Of a DNA stretch of 64,000 nt, positions 21,823 through 35,384 are shown one piece after another. Position 1 is the first letter of the stretch; each line of letters begins with the position of its first letter. A program made the position numbers and the translations under genes. This DNA comes from Panicum virgatum (taxonomy: Eukaryota; Streptophyta; Magnoliopsida; Poales; Poaceae), in NCBI RefSeq assembly GCF_016808335.1, contig NC_053141.1, forward strand, positions 6,378,711 to 6,442,710. The letters are read 5' to 3'. Below the pieces are notes generated by a model, which saw nothing but the letters and a program-made list of their open reading frames with translations, ran no database searches and was not told the origin of the DNA.

Positions 21823-24800
21823 ATGGTTTCCCGGAGCTTCACAAGGGCCTCCCGCGTCAGGGACCCTGCAGCTGCTGATGCAGGAGTACACCCTGACGGG
21901 CAAAACCATCCCCAGGAAGAACAAGAAGTGAGTCAGGGCAGAGGAGAAAATCATGGTGCACAGCTGCCACCACCACCACCACCACCTTTCGTGGACCTGG
22001 CACAAGTAATCCATAACCAGACTCTCATACTGGAGACACTGGCCAATGCTCTAGTGAACAGGCAGCCACGAGAGCAGACCTTTAATGACAAGCTGACAGC
22101 TTTTCTGAGGGCCAAGCCACCCACTTTTGCCGGATCCAGCAACCCCTTGGATGCAGATGACTGGCTCCGCGTGATCCAGAGGAAGCTCGAGCCATTTGGG
22201 TGCCAGGATCGAGATAAAGTTCTTCTGGCTGCACATCAACTCACCGGGACTGCCTTGGCCTGGTGGGAGAATTACTGCGCTGCTGCCAGAGATGCCTCCA
22301 CCATCACCTGGAATGAATTCGTGAGGGAGTTCCGCCGTTACCACATCCCCTCGGCCACCATGAAGCGCAAGGCGGATGAATTCCGCGCACTTCAGCAGGG
22401 GAATATGTCGGTGGAAGAATATACTCACCAGTTTATGGAGCTGTCTCGATATGCGCCAGATGAAGTGAACGATGACGAGAAGAAGCAGGACATGTTCAAG
22501 AAGGGACTAAACCCAGAACTCAAGACCCTGCTCACCCCTCAGATCTATCCTGATTTCAACACCTTGATGAACAAGGCAATCCTCACCGAGAAGGCTAAGA
22601 TTGATGAAAGGAAAGAGAACAAACGCAAGTTTCTGGAGAGTAAGTCTCGCCAGCAGGATCGTTTTCAGAAGACCAGAAGTCTCAGCTACAACGCACCAAG
22701 GTCCCAAGCCCCAATGCAGTACAAAACTCAGTCTCAAGTGACAGGACCACGGGCCCCTAACACACAGCCCAGAAGCCAGAACACCATGAGGGCCTCACAG
22801 AATAATGCGAGCCAGGTCACCAACAACAACAGCAACGTGAGAGCCTGCTTCAACTGCCGTGAGACAGGTCACTTCATCGCCGACTGCCCCTATGCCAAGA
22901 ACAAGCCTGCTACTTCGGCTTTCTCCAACACAGTGAACGGACCCAAGCCAGTTCTGACCGGTGCCAACCGAGTGCCCCTCCGTGGCAACAGCAACAACAA
23001 CAACAACCAGCAGAGGCAATCCCAGCAGTCTTTTGGACGAGCCCGTGTCAACCATATCGACGCGCAGGAAGCTCAAGGAGCTCAGGGCGTTGTACTCGAT
23101 GAGTACCTTGTCAGCTCAACTCTTGCAACAGTACTGTTCGATTCTGGAGCATCACACTCATTTATATCCTCGAGTTTTGTGGAGAAACATAAAATACCTA
23201 CAGTACTACTAAAAACACCCCTATTAACCCGGACGCCCGGAGGAGACATCAGGTGTCAACTGGGTTGTCTACGGGTAAGGATTAATTTAAGTGGGGTAGA
23301 GTTTCTAGCAGATCTAGTAGTACTTAAGTCAGAAGGGATAGATGTGATCCTCGGAATGGATTGGCTGAGCAAACACAATGGCCTCATAGGTTGTACGGAC
23401 AAGGTAGTCCACCTAACAAACCCAGAGGGAGTCCGAGTGACCTGTCACACCCGGGAAAGTGGAGCAAACCCGATGGTGTTTAGCATGGAAGCCAAGTCCT
23501 TGGAGGAAGTCCCAGTAGTGAATGAGTACCCCGATGTCTTTCCCGAAGAACTTCCCGGTATGCCACCAGATAGGGACATAGAATTTGTCATTGACCTTGT
23601 CCCTGGGACTGCCCCTATAGCCAAGAGACCTTATAGGATGGCAGCCACCGAGTTGGCAGAATTAAAGAAACAATTAGAGGAACTACAACGAATTGGCTTC
23701 ATCAGGCCAAGTTCGTCACCTTGGGGAGCCCCGGTTCTATTCGTCAAGAAGAAGGACGGAAGTATGAGGTTGTGTGTAGACTACCGGGCATTAAACGAAG
23801 TCACTATCAAAAATAAGTACCCCCTTCCCAGGATCGATGATCTCTTTGATCAGTTAAAAGGAGCCAAGTATTTTTCCAAGATTGACCTAAGGTCCGGATA
23901 TTTTCAGCTCAAGATTAGGGAAAGCGACATCCCGAAGACAGCCTTTGTCACCCGATACGGACAGTTTGAGTTCACAGTGATGTCTTTCGGACTGACAAAT
24001 GCACCGGCCTATTTCATGAACCTCATGAATAAAGTTTTTATGGACGAGCTAGATAAGTTTGTCGTAGTCTTCATTGACGACATACTTATTTACTCGAAGA
24101 GCATTCAGGAGCACGAGCAGCACCTGAGGGTAGTTTTGGAAAAACTGAGAGTGCATAGGCTATACGCCAAGTTCAGCAAGTGTGAATTTTGGCTGGAGAA
24201 AGTAGCCTTCCTTGGTCATATTTTGACCGCAGAAGGAGTGGCAGTAGACCCCGAGAAGGTCGAAGCAGTATCCAACTGGCAGCCGCCGACCAATGTGAGT
24301 GAGATCAGGAGTTTCCTCGGATTAGCTGGGTACTATCGGAGATTTATTGAGGGATTTTCTAAGATAGCCCGGCCCATGACAGAGCTGCTCAAGAAAGAGA
24401 AGAAATTCACCTGGACGGAGTCGTGTGAAAGAAGTTTCCAGGAGTTGAAGCGAAGATTGACGACAGCCCCAGTGCTAACCCTGCCGGATATTCATCGGGA
24501 TTTTGTCATCTATTGTGATGCGTCCCGGCAAGGATTGGGTTGTGTGCTGATGCAAGATGGGAAAGTCGTTGCATATGCTTCCCGTCAGCTCAGGACTCAT
24601 GAGCAAAATTACCCGACTCATGATTTGGAGCTTGCAGCCGTAGTGCACGCACTTAAGATCTGGAGGCACTATTTGATTGGAAATAAGTGCGAAATCTTTA
24701 CCGATCATAAAAGTCTGAAGTATATCTTCACCCAACCAGACCTAAACCTGAGGCAGAGAAGATGGCTGGAATTAGTCAAAGATTATAATTTGGAAATTCA

Positions 24801-26491
24801 TTATCACCCAGGTAAAGCCAATGTAGTAGCCGATGCCCTAAGTCGGAAATCCTACGGGCCCAAGAATGACCATTTACAAGAAGAAATGGCACGATTGAAT
24901 GTGCACATTGTCCCTCGAGGCTCCAGCCAAGTGCTGAACGTTCAATCCACTCTAGAAGAAAGAATCAGGAAAGCCCAGAGATCGGACAAGGGACTGATGG
25001 AAATCCGGAGGCAAACCGGAGAAAATAAGGCCCCAGACTTTCGAGTTGATAATAAGGGAATGTTGTGGTATAAAGACAGAATTTGTGTGCCCCTGAAAGG
25101 AGATTTCAGGCAGATGATCATGGATGAAGCCCATAACTCGGCCTACTCAATTCACCCAGGATCCACCAAAATGTACATGGACATAAAACAGAAGTATTGG
25201 TGGAATGGGATGAAGGCTGATATTGCACGATTTGTCGCCCGTTGTGATACTTGCCAGAGAATCAAAGCTGAACACCAGAAGCCGGCAGGATTACTGCAAC
25301 CCCTACCCATCCCGGTGTGGAAATGGGATGAAGTAGGAATGGACTTTGTGGTGGGCTTGCCCAGAACCCAGAAAGGACATGACTCCATATGGGTAATAGT
25401 GGATCGCCTTACTAAATCAGCTCACTTCATACCCGTACGGACCAACTATGACGGGGAGAAGCTAGCTAAGCTCTACATAGAGAACATAGTGAAATTGCAT
25501 GGTGTGCCCAGCCGAATCGTTTCAGATAGAGGGACCCAGTTCACCTCAAGATTTTGGAAGAGTTTGCATAAAGCCATGGGCACCAAGCTAGACTTTAGTT
25601 CCGCTTATCATCCGCAGACGGATGGTCAGACGGAAAGGGTGAATCAGATTATGGAAGATATGCTGAGAGCGTGTGTCCTCACTTATGGCAAGGATTGGGA
25701 GCAGAGTCTACCCTACGCCGAGTTCTCATACAACAACGGGTACCAAGCAAGCTTGGGCATGTCACCGTTTGAAGCTCTCTATGGAAGAAAATGCAGAACC
25801 CCTCTGATGTGGTCAGAAGTTGGAGAACGTGCCCTAGTCAGGCCCCGCACTCATAAAAGAAGCCGAAGAAAGAGTCGCCGAGATTCGAGAAAAGCTAAAA
25901 GCAGCCCAGTCCCGACAAAAGAGCTATGCGGACAAGAAAAGACGGGAAATAAGTTTCAACCCAGGAGATTTCGTGTATCTCAAGGTATCACCCATTCGAG
26001 GAACTCGGAGATTCCAGGTACAAGGAAAATTGGCCCCTAGGTACATTGGACCATACCGAGTTTCGAAGAAAGTTGGAGCAGTAGCATACCGATTGGAATT
26101 ACCAGAAGAAATGTCAGATATACATCCGGTATTTCACGTCTCGCAGCTAAGAAGATGTCTGAGAGTACCCGAGGCAGAGCATGTGCCAGCAGAAATGATA
26201 GATCTACAGCCAGACCTGCGATATCAGGAAGTACCGGTCAAGATTCTAGACACCATCACCAGGAGAACCAGAAACTCCGAAGTACGAATTTGCAGAGTTC
26301 AGTGGAGCAGACACGGAGTAAAAGAAGCTACATGGGAGCGCGAAGATGCTCTGAAGAAGGAATTTCCCCACCTGTTTAGGAACCAGTCGAATCTCGAGGA
26401 CGAGATTCATTTTAAGTGGGGTAGGTCTGTAACATCCCAAAAAAAATTGATCAAAATAAATCATGCGCTAAAATTTGTTTCTCGTCGTTGA
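21823..26491 (+). CDS. Gag-pol polyprotein of element A, one frameshift in integrase
   Basis: The ATG follows CGTTCTGCAG. Domains in order: Gag core (residues about 85-230), zinc knuckle [14 protein letters not shown] (about 342), protease FDSGASHSF (about 439), reverse transcriptase with [10 protein letters not shown] (about 748; both catalytic Asp present), RNase H ([11 protein letters not shown]), integrase HHCC zinc finger ([11 protein letters not shown]) and core ([23 protein letters not shown]). The frame shifts once at about 25840-25850; the rest (integrase end, [16 protein letters not shown], chromodomain [17 protein letters not shown]) continues in another frame from about 25848 to 26491. 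The stop lies inside the 3' LTR. With this one break removed the element would look complete, so it may be a recent mutation or a base-call error. Confidence 0.93.
26412..26427 (+). other. Polypurine tract of element A
   Basis: TTTAAGTGGGGTAGGT directly precedes the TGTAACATCCC start of the 3' LTR. It also lies inside the end of the pol frame. Confidence 0.75.
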
Positions 26492-29400
26492 GCTCGATCC
26501 ATCCTTAAAACCCTAACCCCAGCTTTTCGGGAACTTCCCTGTTCCGCCAGATCTTCCGATTTCCCCAAAGACCCGACACCCGTATCCAGAACCCTGTTTT
26601 TCCCCTCCACCGTGCTTCACGCCTGGCAGCGGCCCGCGGCCGCGACAGCCGCGTGTGCCCGACCGGCGTCGCTGTCGCCACCGGCGGGATCACCGCAAAT
26701 CTCTCCCTCTCTCCTTTTTCCCTTTTCTCTCCCCTCCTTTTTCTTTTCTTTTCTTTTTCCCATTTTCTTTCTCATTTCCTTTCTTTTCTCTCTCCTTCCC
26801 TCTCCCTTCCTCTCTCCTTCCTCCCTACCCCGCGCGCTCGGCCCCCTCCTCCCTCTCTGCTCCCGAGCGCCGCCCGGCCCCTTCTGCCCCCTGCTCCACC
26901 CGGCCGCGCCCTCCACCGGGACACGCCACCTTGGACCCCGCTCCGGCCGCACAGCACACCCGGCCCGGCCGGTCCTCCTTCCCACGCAGCCCAGCTCCGC
27001 ACGCCCCTCCTACCAGGCCCGGCTCCTCGCCACGCCCGCGCGCGCACGCCGCGCACGCCGCACCATTCGCTGCGCAAGCACGCCACCGTCGCCGTTGACG
27101 CTCACACAGTGGTCGGCCCTTGCCCACGCGCGCCTGCCCGAATGATCTTGTCACCTGTAGCCGCCTCGCCGCTGCCGCCGTTGACGCCCAGCTCTGAGCC
27201 GCCCCCCCCCACGCCATTAACGCCGCCGAGGAGTCGCATCACAAGTCTCGCCGGCCTCTGTCCGCGTCCCGCCGAATCCCACCGCCTCTCGCGCCTATAA
27301 AAGACCCCGACGCCGCTCCTCCGCCCCACATCCCCAGCCCCGAGCTCCACAGCCACCTCTCTGACCTCCTAGCACCACCCCCGCCATTGCCGCCGCCCCC
27401 TAGCGCAGGCCACCGCGGAGCCCCCTTCCCGCAGCGCTGCAGCTCAGGCCAAGGTAGGCACTGGGATTCCCGAGCTCCCCATCTTCTTTTTCCCCGGGTC
27501 CGAACCGCCGTCACGCTTTGCGGCGCCACCGCCACACCGGCCAGGGTTGGTCGCCGCCCGCCGCCGTCGAACCACCTCCTGCGAGCCACCATCTTCCGAA
27601 TCAGCGGGAGGAATCGACCTCCCACGGCGCCCGCCCCCTTTTCCCCCTACTCCGGGCTGCCGCCGTGCCCCCAGGCCGCGGGCCCGCGAGCTCCGTCGAG
27701 CACCGGCCTCCCTCCCCTATTTTCCAGCGTGGAGGGAGGAGGAAGAAAGGGCGTTTTTGCCCATAACCCCCTCAACTTTCCTTTAATCAGTAAAGAGACC
27801 CTGCCCTTTTAAGCCCTTTTGCAATTAAACCCTTACCCTTTGTTATATTTCCAAAACAAACCCCCACCTTATAAACCTAATTACAAATAAAACCCTGACC
27901 CTTTTAATTAACCCAAGAAACTTCTAAAATATAAACCAAGCCCCTGCCCACTTAATCCTAATTACAACTAGGTCCCTAGACCCCTGTTTAGGGCCTAAAC
28001 GCTCCCCTGACCTATCATTTTATGTGCCTAACGACCCCGGTTTAACCTAAAATTTTACCCCGTCTCTCCTAACTCAGTTTTGGCCATACCATTCAGAAAC
28101 CATTCGAAAATAACAATCTATGCTCTATATTTCATGTGTTCCCGTTTCGAGCTCGACGACAAATCTTTGTTTTGATTGAATGTTTGTTTGTGTGCGCTGT
28201 AGACCACGGAGTGAACGAAGGAGAACCCGTTGACGAGCAGAGCTGTGAGCAGGTGAACGAGGACCCAATCCGTGACCCCGAGCCCGAAGGACAGGACTTC
28301 CCCGAAGGCTTTGAAGACGGCAAGTTCAATCCCATCCTTTGATGCATGTTTCTGTCCTAGTTTTTATGAACACAACCCAATGGCCTGTTTTATAAATTGC
28401 ATATGTCTTACTTGCATGAAAACACGGTTGGATAGCCACCCCTTGATTTGTGATGACCATTCCTTGACCACCTAGATTAATGTCTGATTTTGTTTGGACG
28501 TTAATCGATATTAGAATGCTTAGGACTTTACTCATAATACTATCTGATTTATAAAGAAAATGTGTGCGTGTGGGAAGGGATAAAACGTGGATTTTCGAAA
28601 GATGAGTATGGGCGAGATGGACGGCATTTCTGTGCGATGTGCCGATTGGTGTGCTTATGCCTGTGTGGCAGGGCAAAGAAGGGAGATATCCATCTTGTCG
28701 CGTCTAAGGACCGAGTTGGTGTGTCATCTCACCTAACTCCACTATCGTGCAAACCACTCGACCGTTGTATGGGCAACGGCGTAGCATAAATCCCACTAGT
28801 TGGTGTGGTAGCCATCAGGAGAGCTGAGAGCAACGGGTGACTAAGGAAAAGGGATAAGCCCTGAGCGACTTATGCCCGGTTATACCTGAGTGAACGGTCG
28901 ATGACCCCTTGGTACATCCCGTGATGGCTAGTCAGGCTTAGCTATGGTGGGTAATGGCTATGTTGGGATCTACACCGACACGACGGTGTTCGAGTTGTGG
29001 TATCCTACTTGTGGGTAAAGTTGCACACCTCTGCAGAGTTAAGAATCTATTCGAATAGTCCGTGCCCACGGTATTGGGCGAGTTATGGTGTGGTCACATA
29101 ACTAGTGTTTCTATGGGATGGGCTGGTGTGAGTTGTTTTGGATTTGTGTCCGGCAGTTGTGCCGTGGGCTACGACGGACGGGGAGTCCGGTAGCAGTTTT
29201 AAGACGTGAACTCCGTGTTGCTACAAAAACTGATTTCTAAAAGGGACTTTCTTTAAAATCAACCCCTGCTTAAAGTACTGTTTTTCTGCAAATTAAACCG
29301 TAACCTTATCCTTGATTTACCTATGCATATTATTCTGATTTAACCCCTCCGTGGGTGTGGTTGGACTTGCTGAGTACGTTCGTACTCACCTCATTCTCAC

Positions 29401-29715
29401 TTTTTACAGAAGAAGACCCGGACTTCATTCCAGACGACGCCGAATAGGGTCATCGTTCTACACCCAACCTTGCCTGTGGAACCGGCTCTGTTGAGATGCC
29501 TCCGCTGTCGCAGTACTCTGAGCCCGTAGTAGACCCTATGTGGTTCGCGGTCTGGTGTTATGTCGTAGCCTGGTTAATTATTATTATCATCTGTATCGAG
29601 TGTCCGCCAAGGTTTGTAAGGTTTTGAACCATCTGATGTAATAAATGTGGCATCAGCCTCCTGTGACTGATGTTTTGTATCACATTTAAGTCTTCTCTTA
29701 TGAGGGGACGCTTCA
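26428..29715 (+). repeat. 3' LTR of element A
   Basis: The 3288-bp LTR is nearly identical to 16211-19499. Differences I see include one base less in the C run near 27203 and single transitions near 26652, 27542, 28269, 29392 and 29487. It holds the same TATA box, acidic blocks, palindrome and poly(A) signal. Confidence 0.96.
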
Positions 29716-32700
29716 AAGATGCTCGGCTTTAACCTTTTGGCAAACATCGCACTCGGTGACATATCGAGCGATTTCTCGCTTCATGCGAGTCCACCAAAAC
29801 CTTTGCTTAAGATCTTGGTACATTTTGGTACTGCCCGGATGGATAGAGAATTGAGAACTATGGGCTTCATCAAGAATAATTCGCCCGAGGTTATGATCTT
29901 TAGGCACCACAATACTCTTCCCAAAGAATAGAACTCCTTGATCATCAGTAGAGAAACATCAGGCTTTGTCCTTCATTAATTCTTGAATTCGAGCCATACC
30001 CTTATTTTTCTTTTGGGCTTCCTTAATTTGATCATAAATGTCATATTTGACCGTGAGAGTAGCAAGATAGCCTTCTTTGACTATGGCAATTCCAAGTTTT
30101 CGGAGATCATCACAAAGAGTATGCATAGGAGGAGCTATGGTCAAGCAATTGCATTGAGCCTTCCGACTTAGTGCATCAGCGACGACATTTGCCTTACCGG
30201 GATGATAGTGCACCTCAATGTCATAATCCTTAATTAACTCAAGCCATCGACGTTGCCTCATGTTGAGATCAGATTGAGTGAAAATATACTTGAGGCTCTT
30301 GTGATCAGTATAGATATTGCAATGATTGCCAAGTAGATAGTGACACCATATCTTTAGAGCATGGATAACAGCCGCAAGCTCTAAATCATGGGTAGGATAA
30401 TTGTCTTCATGTCGCTTGAGTTTATGAGAAGCATAGGCCACTACTCGGCCTTCTTGCATAAGAACATAGCCAAGACCGATGCAAGAAGTATCGCAATAAA
30501 CATCAAAGCTCTTGGAAATATTTGGCTGAGCAAGAACTGGAGCGGTAGTGAGACGATCCTTAAGGGTTTGAAAGGCTTCTTCATAGGCCGAGGACCACTC
30601 AAACTTGACCACATTCTTCAGTAACTCGGTCTTAGACTTCGCAATCTTAGAAAAGTTCTCTATGAACTGGCGGTAATATCCCGCAAGTCCAAGAAAACTC
30701 CGGATCTCATGGACATTCTGAGGTTGCTTCCAATCAAGAACATCTTGCACCTTACTAGGATCTACAGCAATACTATCCTTAGAGAGGATATGGCCAAGAA
30801 AAGATACTTCTTCAAGCCAAAACTCACATTTGCTAAATTTAGCATAAAGACGATGGTCTCTAAGCTTTTGTAGAACAATATGATTGTGACGAGCATGATC
30901 TTCTTGGGTCTTGGAATAAATGAGAATATCATTAATAAAGATGATCACAAAGACATCAAGTTCCTCCATGAAGATGCTATTCATCAGATACATAAAATAC
31001 GCCGGCGCATTGGTGAGGCCGAAGGACATGACAGTGAATTCATAAAGACCATATCTAGTAGAAAATGCCGTTTTTGGAATATCTTCTTTCCGAATCTTGA
31101 TTTGATGATATCCTAACCTTAAATCAATCTTGGAGAAACAACGAGCTTCCGAGAGTTGATCGAATAAGATATCAATCCGAGGAAGAGGATATTTGTTCTT
31201 GATGGTGACTTCGTTTAACGGACGGTAATCAACACACATCCGCAAACTATCATCTTTCTTGTTCACAAAAAGAGCCGGGCATCCCCAGGGAGAGGAGCTC
31301 GGACGAATGAAACCTTTGTCCAATAAGATCTTGAGTTGTTCCTTCAACTCCCTCAGTTCATTAGGAGGCATTCGATAAGGCCGTTTAGAAATAGAAGCTG
31401 TTCCGGGCTTGAGCTCTATGACAAATTCAACCTCACGATCAGGAGGCATACCTGGTAATTCTTCTGGAAAGAAATCCGGATACTCACACACCATGGGAAT
31501 ACCTTCCAACGCAGTGGCTTTGGTACTTGTCAAAGCATACAGATGAGATTCCATCTTGGAAAGAGAGAGGAGAACTCTAGTCCCAGAGGGGTGCAAAAGA
31601 TTGATGGTGCGGGGCCCACATTTGATAACTCCATCATGCTTACCCAACCAATTCATCCCAAGAATCACATCTAACCCCATCTTGTCTAGGATAAGAAGAT
31701 TAGCACGAAAAGTGGCTCCCTCAATGAGAATTGGAACCTCATTAACAAAGTGTCTAGCAATAATTTCCCCACGTGGTGATTCTATATGGTATGGCACTTG
31801 TAGATTTTGCATCTCAAGTTTACTATGCAGCATAAACTTCTTGTTGATGAATGAAAGAGTTGCTCCAGAATCGAAAAGAATAATTGCAGGGTGAGAATTG
31901 ATTAGGAGCGTACCCATGAGTACTTTGGCATCCTCCGGAACTTCTTCAGCGGTGGTGTAGTTAAGACGACCATGCTTAGGAGCTTGTTGTGGCTTGACAT
32001 CCTGACGCAGTGCTTGAGGTGGATTGTTGAGATTAGGTGCATTGAAGGCACCGCCACGCCTCAGAGATGGGCAATTCTTGGAGATGTGGCCTATGCCACC
32101 ACAATTGAAGCACGGACCCTTTGCGGCAATACCTGGGTTGTTCCAATAGGCATTGGCCGGCCTAGGTGCTTGTCCTTCAGGAGGTCGAGGGTGGCGCACA
32201 ATCCACATAGGACGTGGAGGTTGAGCACACGACGCCCGTGGTGGAAGAGGAGGTGGAGGCCCTAGACGTGGACGTGAGGAGCTACCGCCTGCCGAGGTAG
32301 GAGCGGGACACTTGTACTTTGCCTCAAGATTCTTCATCTTATGCTTAGCTCTGATGGCGATATTCACCAAGTCATTGAAGTCTTCAAACTTGGTGGTGGA
32401 GAGCTTGTCTTGCAATTCTTCAGAAAGCCCATCGTACAGGCGTTCCTGCTTCTTGGCATCGATGGCCACTTCTTCAGGTGCATATTGGGAGAGAGTGTTG
32501 AAGGCATTGACATAGGCCATTACGTCACGACTTCCTTGAGTGAGATTCAGAAATTCTTTCTTCTTGATGTCCATGATACCTTTGGGAATATGGAAGGAGC
32601 GGAAAGCTGTGCGGAATTCCTCCCATGTGAAGCGGTGGTCAGCACGGTGAGATGCCTTGAAGTTCCGCCACCAAGCCCCAGGGGCGTCATGAAGTTGATG

Positions 32701-33051
32701 AGCAACAAAAAGAACCTTCTCATGTGGCTCACACTCAATAAGACTAAGCTTCTCTTCAATCACATTGAGCCAGAGATCCGCATCAAGAGGATCTTTGGAG
32801 CCACGAAAGATGGGAGGGTTGGTACGGAAGAATTCCCCGAACCTGTTCACTTGAGGCTCAACTCTTGGACCATGATTGCCGGCATTGCCCATCTGATTGA
32901 CTAGGTGAGCCATGAGCTCAGTTTGTCGAGCCAAGACATCGGCGAGGGTTGGGTGAACGGGAGGGTCAGGAAGGGGAACCTCGTTGTTGCGATTGTTATT
33001 GCCACCCGAACCATTAGCACCATCCCTCTCAATTCCCGAACGCAACACCAT
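29716..33051 (-). pseudogene. Gag-pol of element B, RT-inactive and interrupted
   Basis: The start [11 protein letters not shown] (33051) is one base after an acceptor-like TTTATTAACAG. Domains: Gag core, zinc knuckle [14 protein letters not shown], protease FDSGATLSF, reverse transcriptase, RNase H ([11 protein letters not shown]) and an integrase HHCC finger (CDVCQKVKAEH). The RT active site reads FINDILIYS where FIDDILIYS is expected: the first catalytic Asp is Asn (about 30930). In-frame TGA at about 29956-29958 replaces a likely Arg codon. The frame then reaches 29716, where element A is inserted, and continues at 16210. Confidence 0.92.
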
Positions 33052-33725
33052 CCTGTTAATAAACAAAATGGTTAGCGGTCAGGAATGAAAGATAGAGGAT
33101 ACTTGAAGGAAGGGTGGAAAGATGATGTGTAGATAAAAAATCTAACACACGATCAACACAGGAGTAGCCATTCTAAGAGGAAAAACAGATTTGGTCCACT
33201 AAGATTAACAAGAACCAACTAGGCAAGATCTTAACAACAGCACACTCGATTGATTCAGCACAGAATTGGAGACCAGAAGAGAGAGAGTATGCATGCATGC
33301 AAAGTATGAATGCAACATGTCGTCTGCTCACATCGTGAGCACGCCTTAACGTTCTAGCACTCACTCACGACCCGAAACAACCGCATTGCCCAGCAGCGCT
33401 ACAACCCTCCTACTAGCACTTAGGACAATGGGTGATTCCCACATTCTCAACCCCGGTAAAAGGCTCAAAAGGTTTCCAACAGGTAAGGGTTTTCTTACGC
33501 TCCCACTACTCATGAAGACAAGAGGGGTTAAGCATATCTTAATTAAACAAGTGAAGCAATAAGGAAGAAGTAGCTCTAAGATGAAGGAAGAAAGATAGCA
33601 TTTTACCTTAAGTTCAATTTTTTAACAAAAATAACTCTTAGTGGAAGTAATAATTTTTTATTTTACTCTCAACCCACTAAGCAAATTTTAGGTTCACTTT
33701 ATGGAACCTCGGCTCTGATACCCGT
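33052..33725 (-). other. Leader and primer-binding site of element B
   Basis: The minus strand reads GGTATCAGAGCC at 33722-33711, just inside the 5' LTR, the primer-binding site. The rest is a non-coding leader of about 650 bp. I see no accessory ORF here, unlike element A. Confidence 0.85.
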
Positions 33726-34153
33726 TGTGAGAACCGCCCAATTTGATACTATTTTAAACGAACCGCCGGTCATTATCACCCAGATGAAAGTTAACACGTG
33801 CTGGCCGGGGAGCGTGCCACGTGTTATCCCACATCTAGAGACACGAATAACCGACACGTCATCCGTCCAAAATAACATCAAATCCAGTAGTCTCGGTATG
33901 TGCTCCAACATATGTCCAGGATCCAGCATATGCACAGAACCATAAAGAGCAGTTTTACAATACCAGAGTTCAATACCGGTTCGATATAGAAGGGTTCAAA
34001 CTAATTCCATTACAAGCATTGGGCTTAAGAAAGCCATATTAAATAGAAACTTAAAGTTTATTGAATTTACATGCTCTCACGGAGCTCGACTATGATAAAT
34101 ACATACTAAGATAACGATGCCTTGCTCAAGGACATCATTACAGCCACAACGAC

Positions 34154-34215
34154 CTACTCCTCCTCCGCATTTGGATCAGCAGGGTAGAAGTGGCCGTACA
34201 CCACTTCCAACTCAC
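34154..34215 (-). other. Exon-like block 2 in LTR B
   Basis: After TAGTTGCAG the minus strand, entered in phase 1, reads GELEVVYGHFYPADPNAEEE and then TAG. The position and acidic end match block 2 of LTRs A and E. Confidence 0.45.
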
Positions 34216-35288
34216 CTGCAACTAGGTTTAGAAAGCAACCTGAGAACAAAAGGTACAAGCAAGACTAACGCGATTAAATAAGCAAAGATTATGCAAATGC
34301 TCAAATGAAAACTTTAGGGTTAAGTAATTATTGCATAGGCATAAGCTCTCTACCCTAACCCTAGCAGAATTAATTATTCTTGCCCAAACCCCAAAGGTTT
34401 TAATTGAATAAGAGCATAATATATGAATATGATCATAAAGGTGGCAAGAACCACTCCAACATATCTGAAACTCTCTACGAGCAATTCGACGAACCAAGAG
34501 CTTGCTCATATCCGAGAGCACGGCAATTCGAATTGATTCAAACCTTGCAAGGGTGTACTACTTTACCCACACGACGCGAGGACCATGCGACTCACCCAAC
34601 CGGCCAGAGTTGGATAAGGGTATACACGCGTCAACCGTTCCCAATGATGCTCGATCATTGAACTTCACACCTAGCTTACGCGTGGAGTAACTAAGGTCCG
34701 CCGGGGACACCTCTAAACTTTCCTACACAAAGGTCCACCGGGGACACCCCTAAGCCTCCTTGCAAAGCCCTTGGCCATGTATCTAGGACTGCACATCAAT
34801 GATCAAGTCAAAGAAGATAATTGGCTCATCCGTACCATTATTTGGATATGTGGTAGCACGAAAGGGTGCTCAAAGTCGATGGCATCCACGGGCGGTCCTT
34901 AAACGATCCAAGCGGACTATGCCCATGTGACAACATTCTCTAGGCCCTACCATTTCGCTCGAATCTCGATACTAACAACCAACATTACCCCAACGAACCA
35001 GTGCAATCAAGGATTATCGGTAAGTGTGATACTCCAAGACATTCTTACCTAGCAAGCGATATAAGTATTCTAAGCAGAGCTAAGCATCTAGTCAGGTTAA
35101 GTAATTAACTGACTAACAAGTGACAAGGACATGAATAACGATTCAAGGAAGGGTAATGCAAGAGAGTAAGTACTAAAATGCAATACATACATACATACTA
35201 TACATATATATGTAACCCATAGTACCCAAGTGAGATGTCTAAACTAATCAAATTAGATAGGTGCAAGGAATCATGCTTAGCTGCTTGC

Positions 35289-35384
35289 CTTGGTTAACTT
35301 CTAGCTCGACCACAAACGGGACTCCGGGTTCAGGCTCGATGGACTCGGTGGGCTCCACGAGTTCGACCTCCGACGGTTCGGTCG
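35289..35384 (-). other. Exon-like acidic block 1 in LTR B
   Basis: On the minus strand, after ATTATAG, 96 bp read as an acidic peptide (TEPSEVELVEPTESIEPEPG). It ends at AACCAAG/GCAAGC, a GC-donor candidate, with phase 1 at both ends as in LTRs A, D and E. Confidence 0.45.

Larger units (their letters stand above)
16211..29715 (+). mobile_element. Young, nearly complete Tekay-type chromovirus A
   Basis: The element is 13.5 kb with LTRs 16211-19499 and 26428-29715, starting TGTAACATCCC and ending GGGGACGCTTCA. A 5-bp target duplication AAGAT flanks it (16206-16210 and 29716-29720). Inside lie a primer-binding site, two accessory ORFs, gag-pol with a chromodomain, and a polypurine tract. By eye the LTRs differ at about 14 sites plus one C-run length change in 3.29 kb. 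With the commonly used grass rate of 1.3e-8 per site per year this suggests under 0.3 million years. It interrupts the integrase of element B. Confidence 0.96.
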
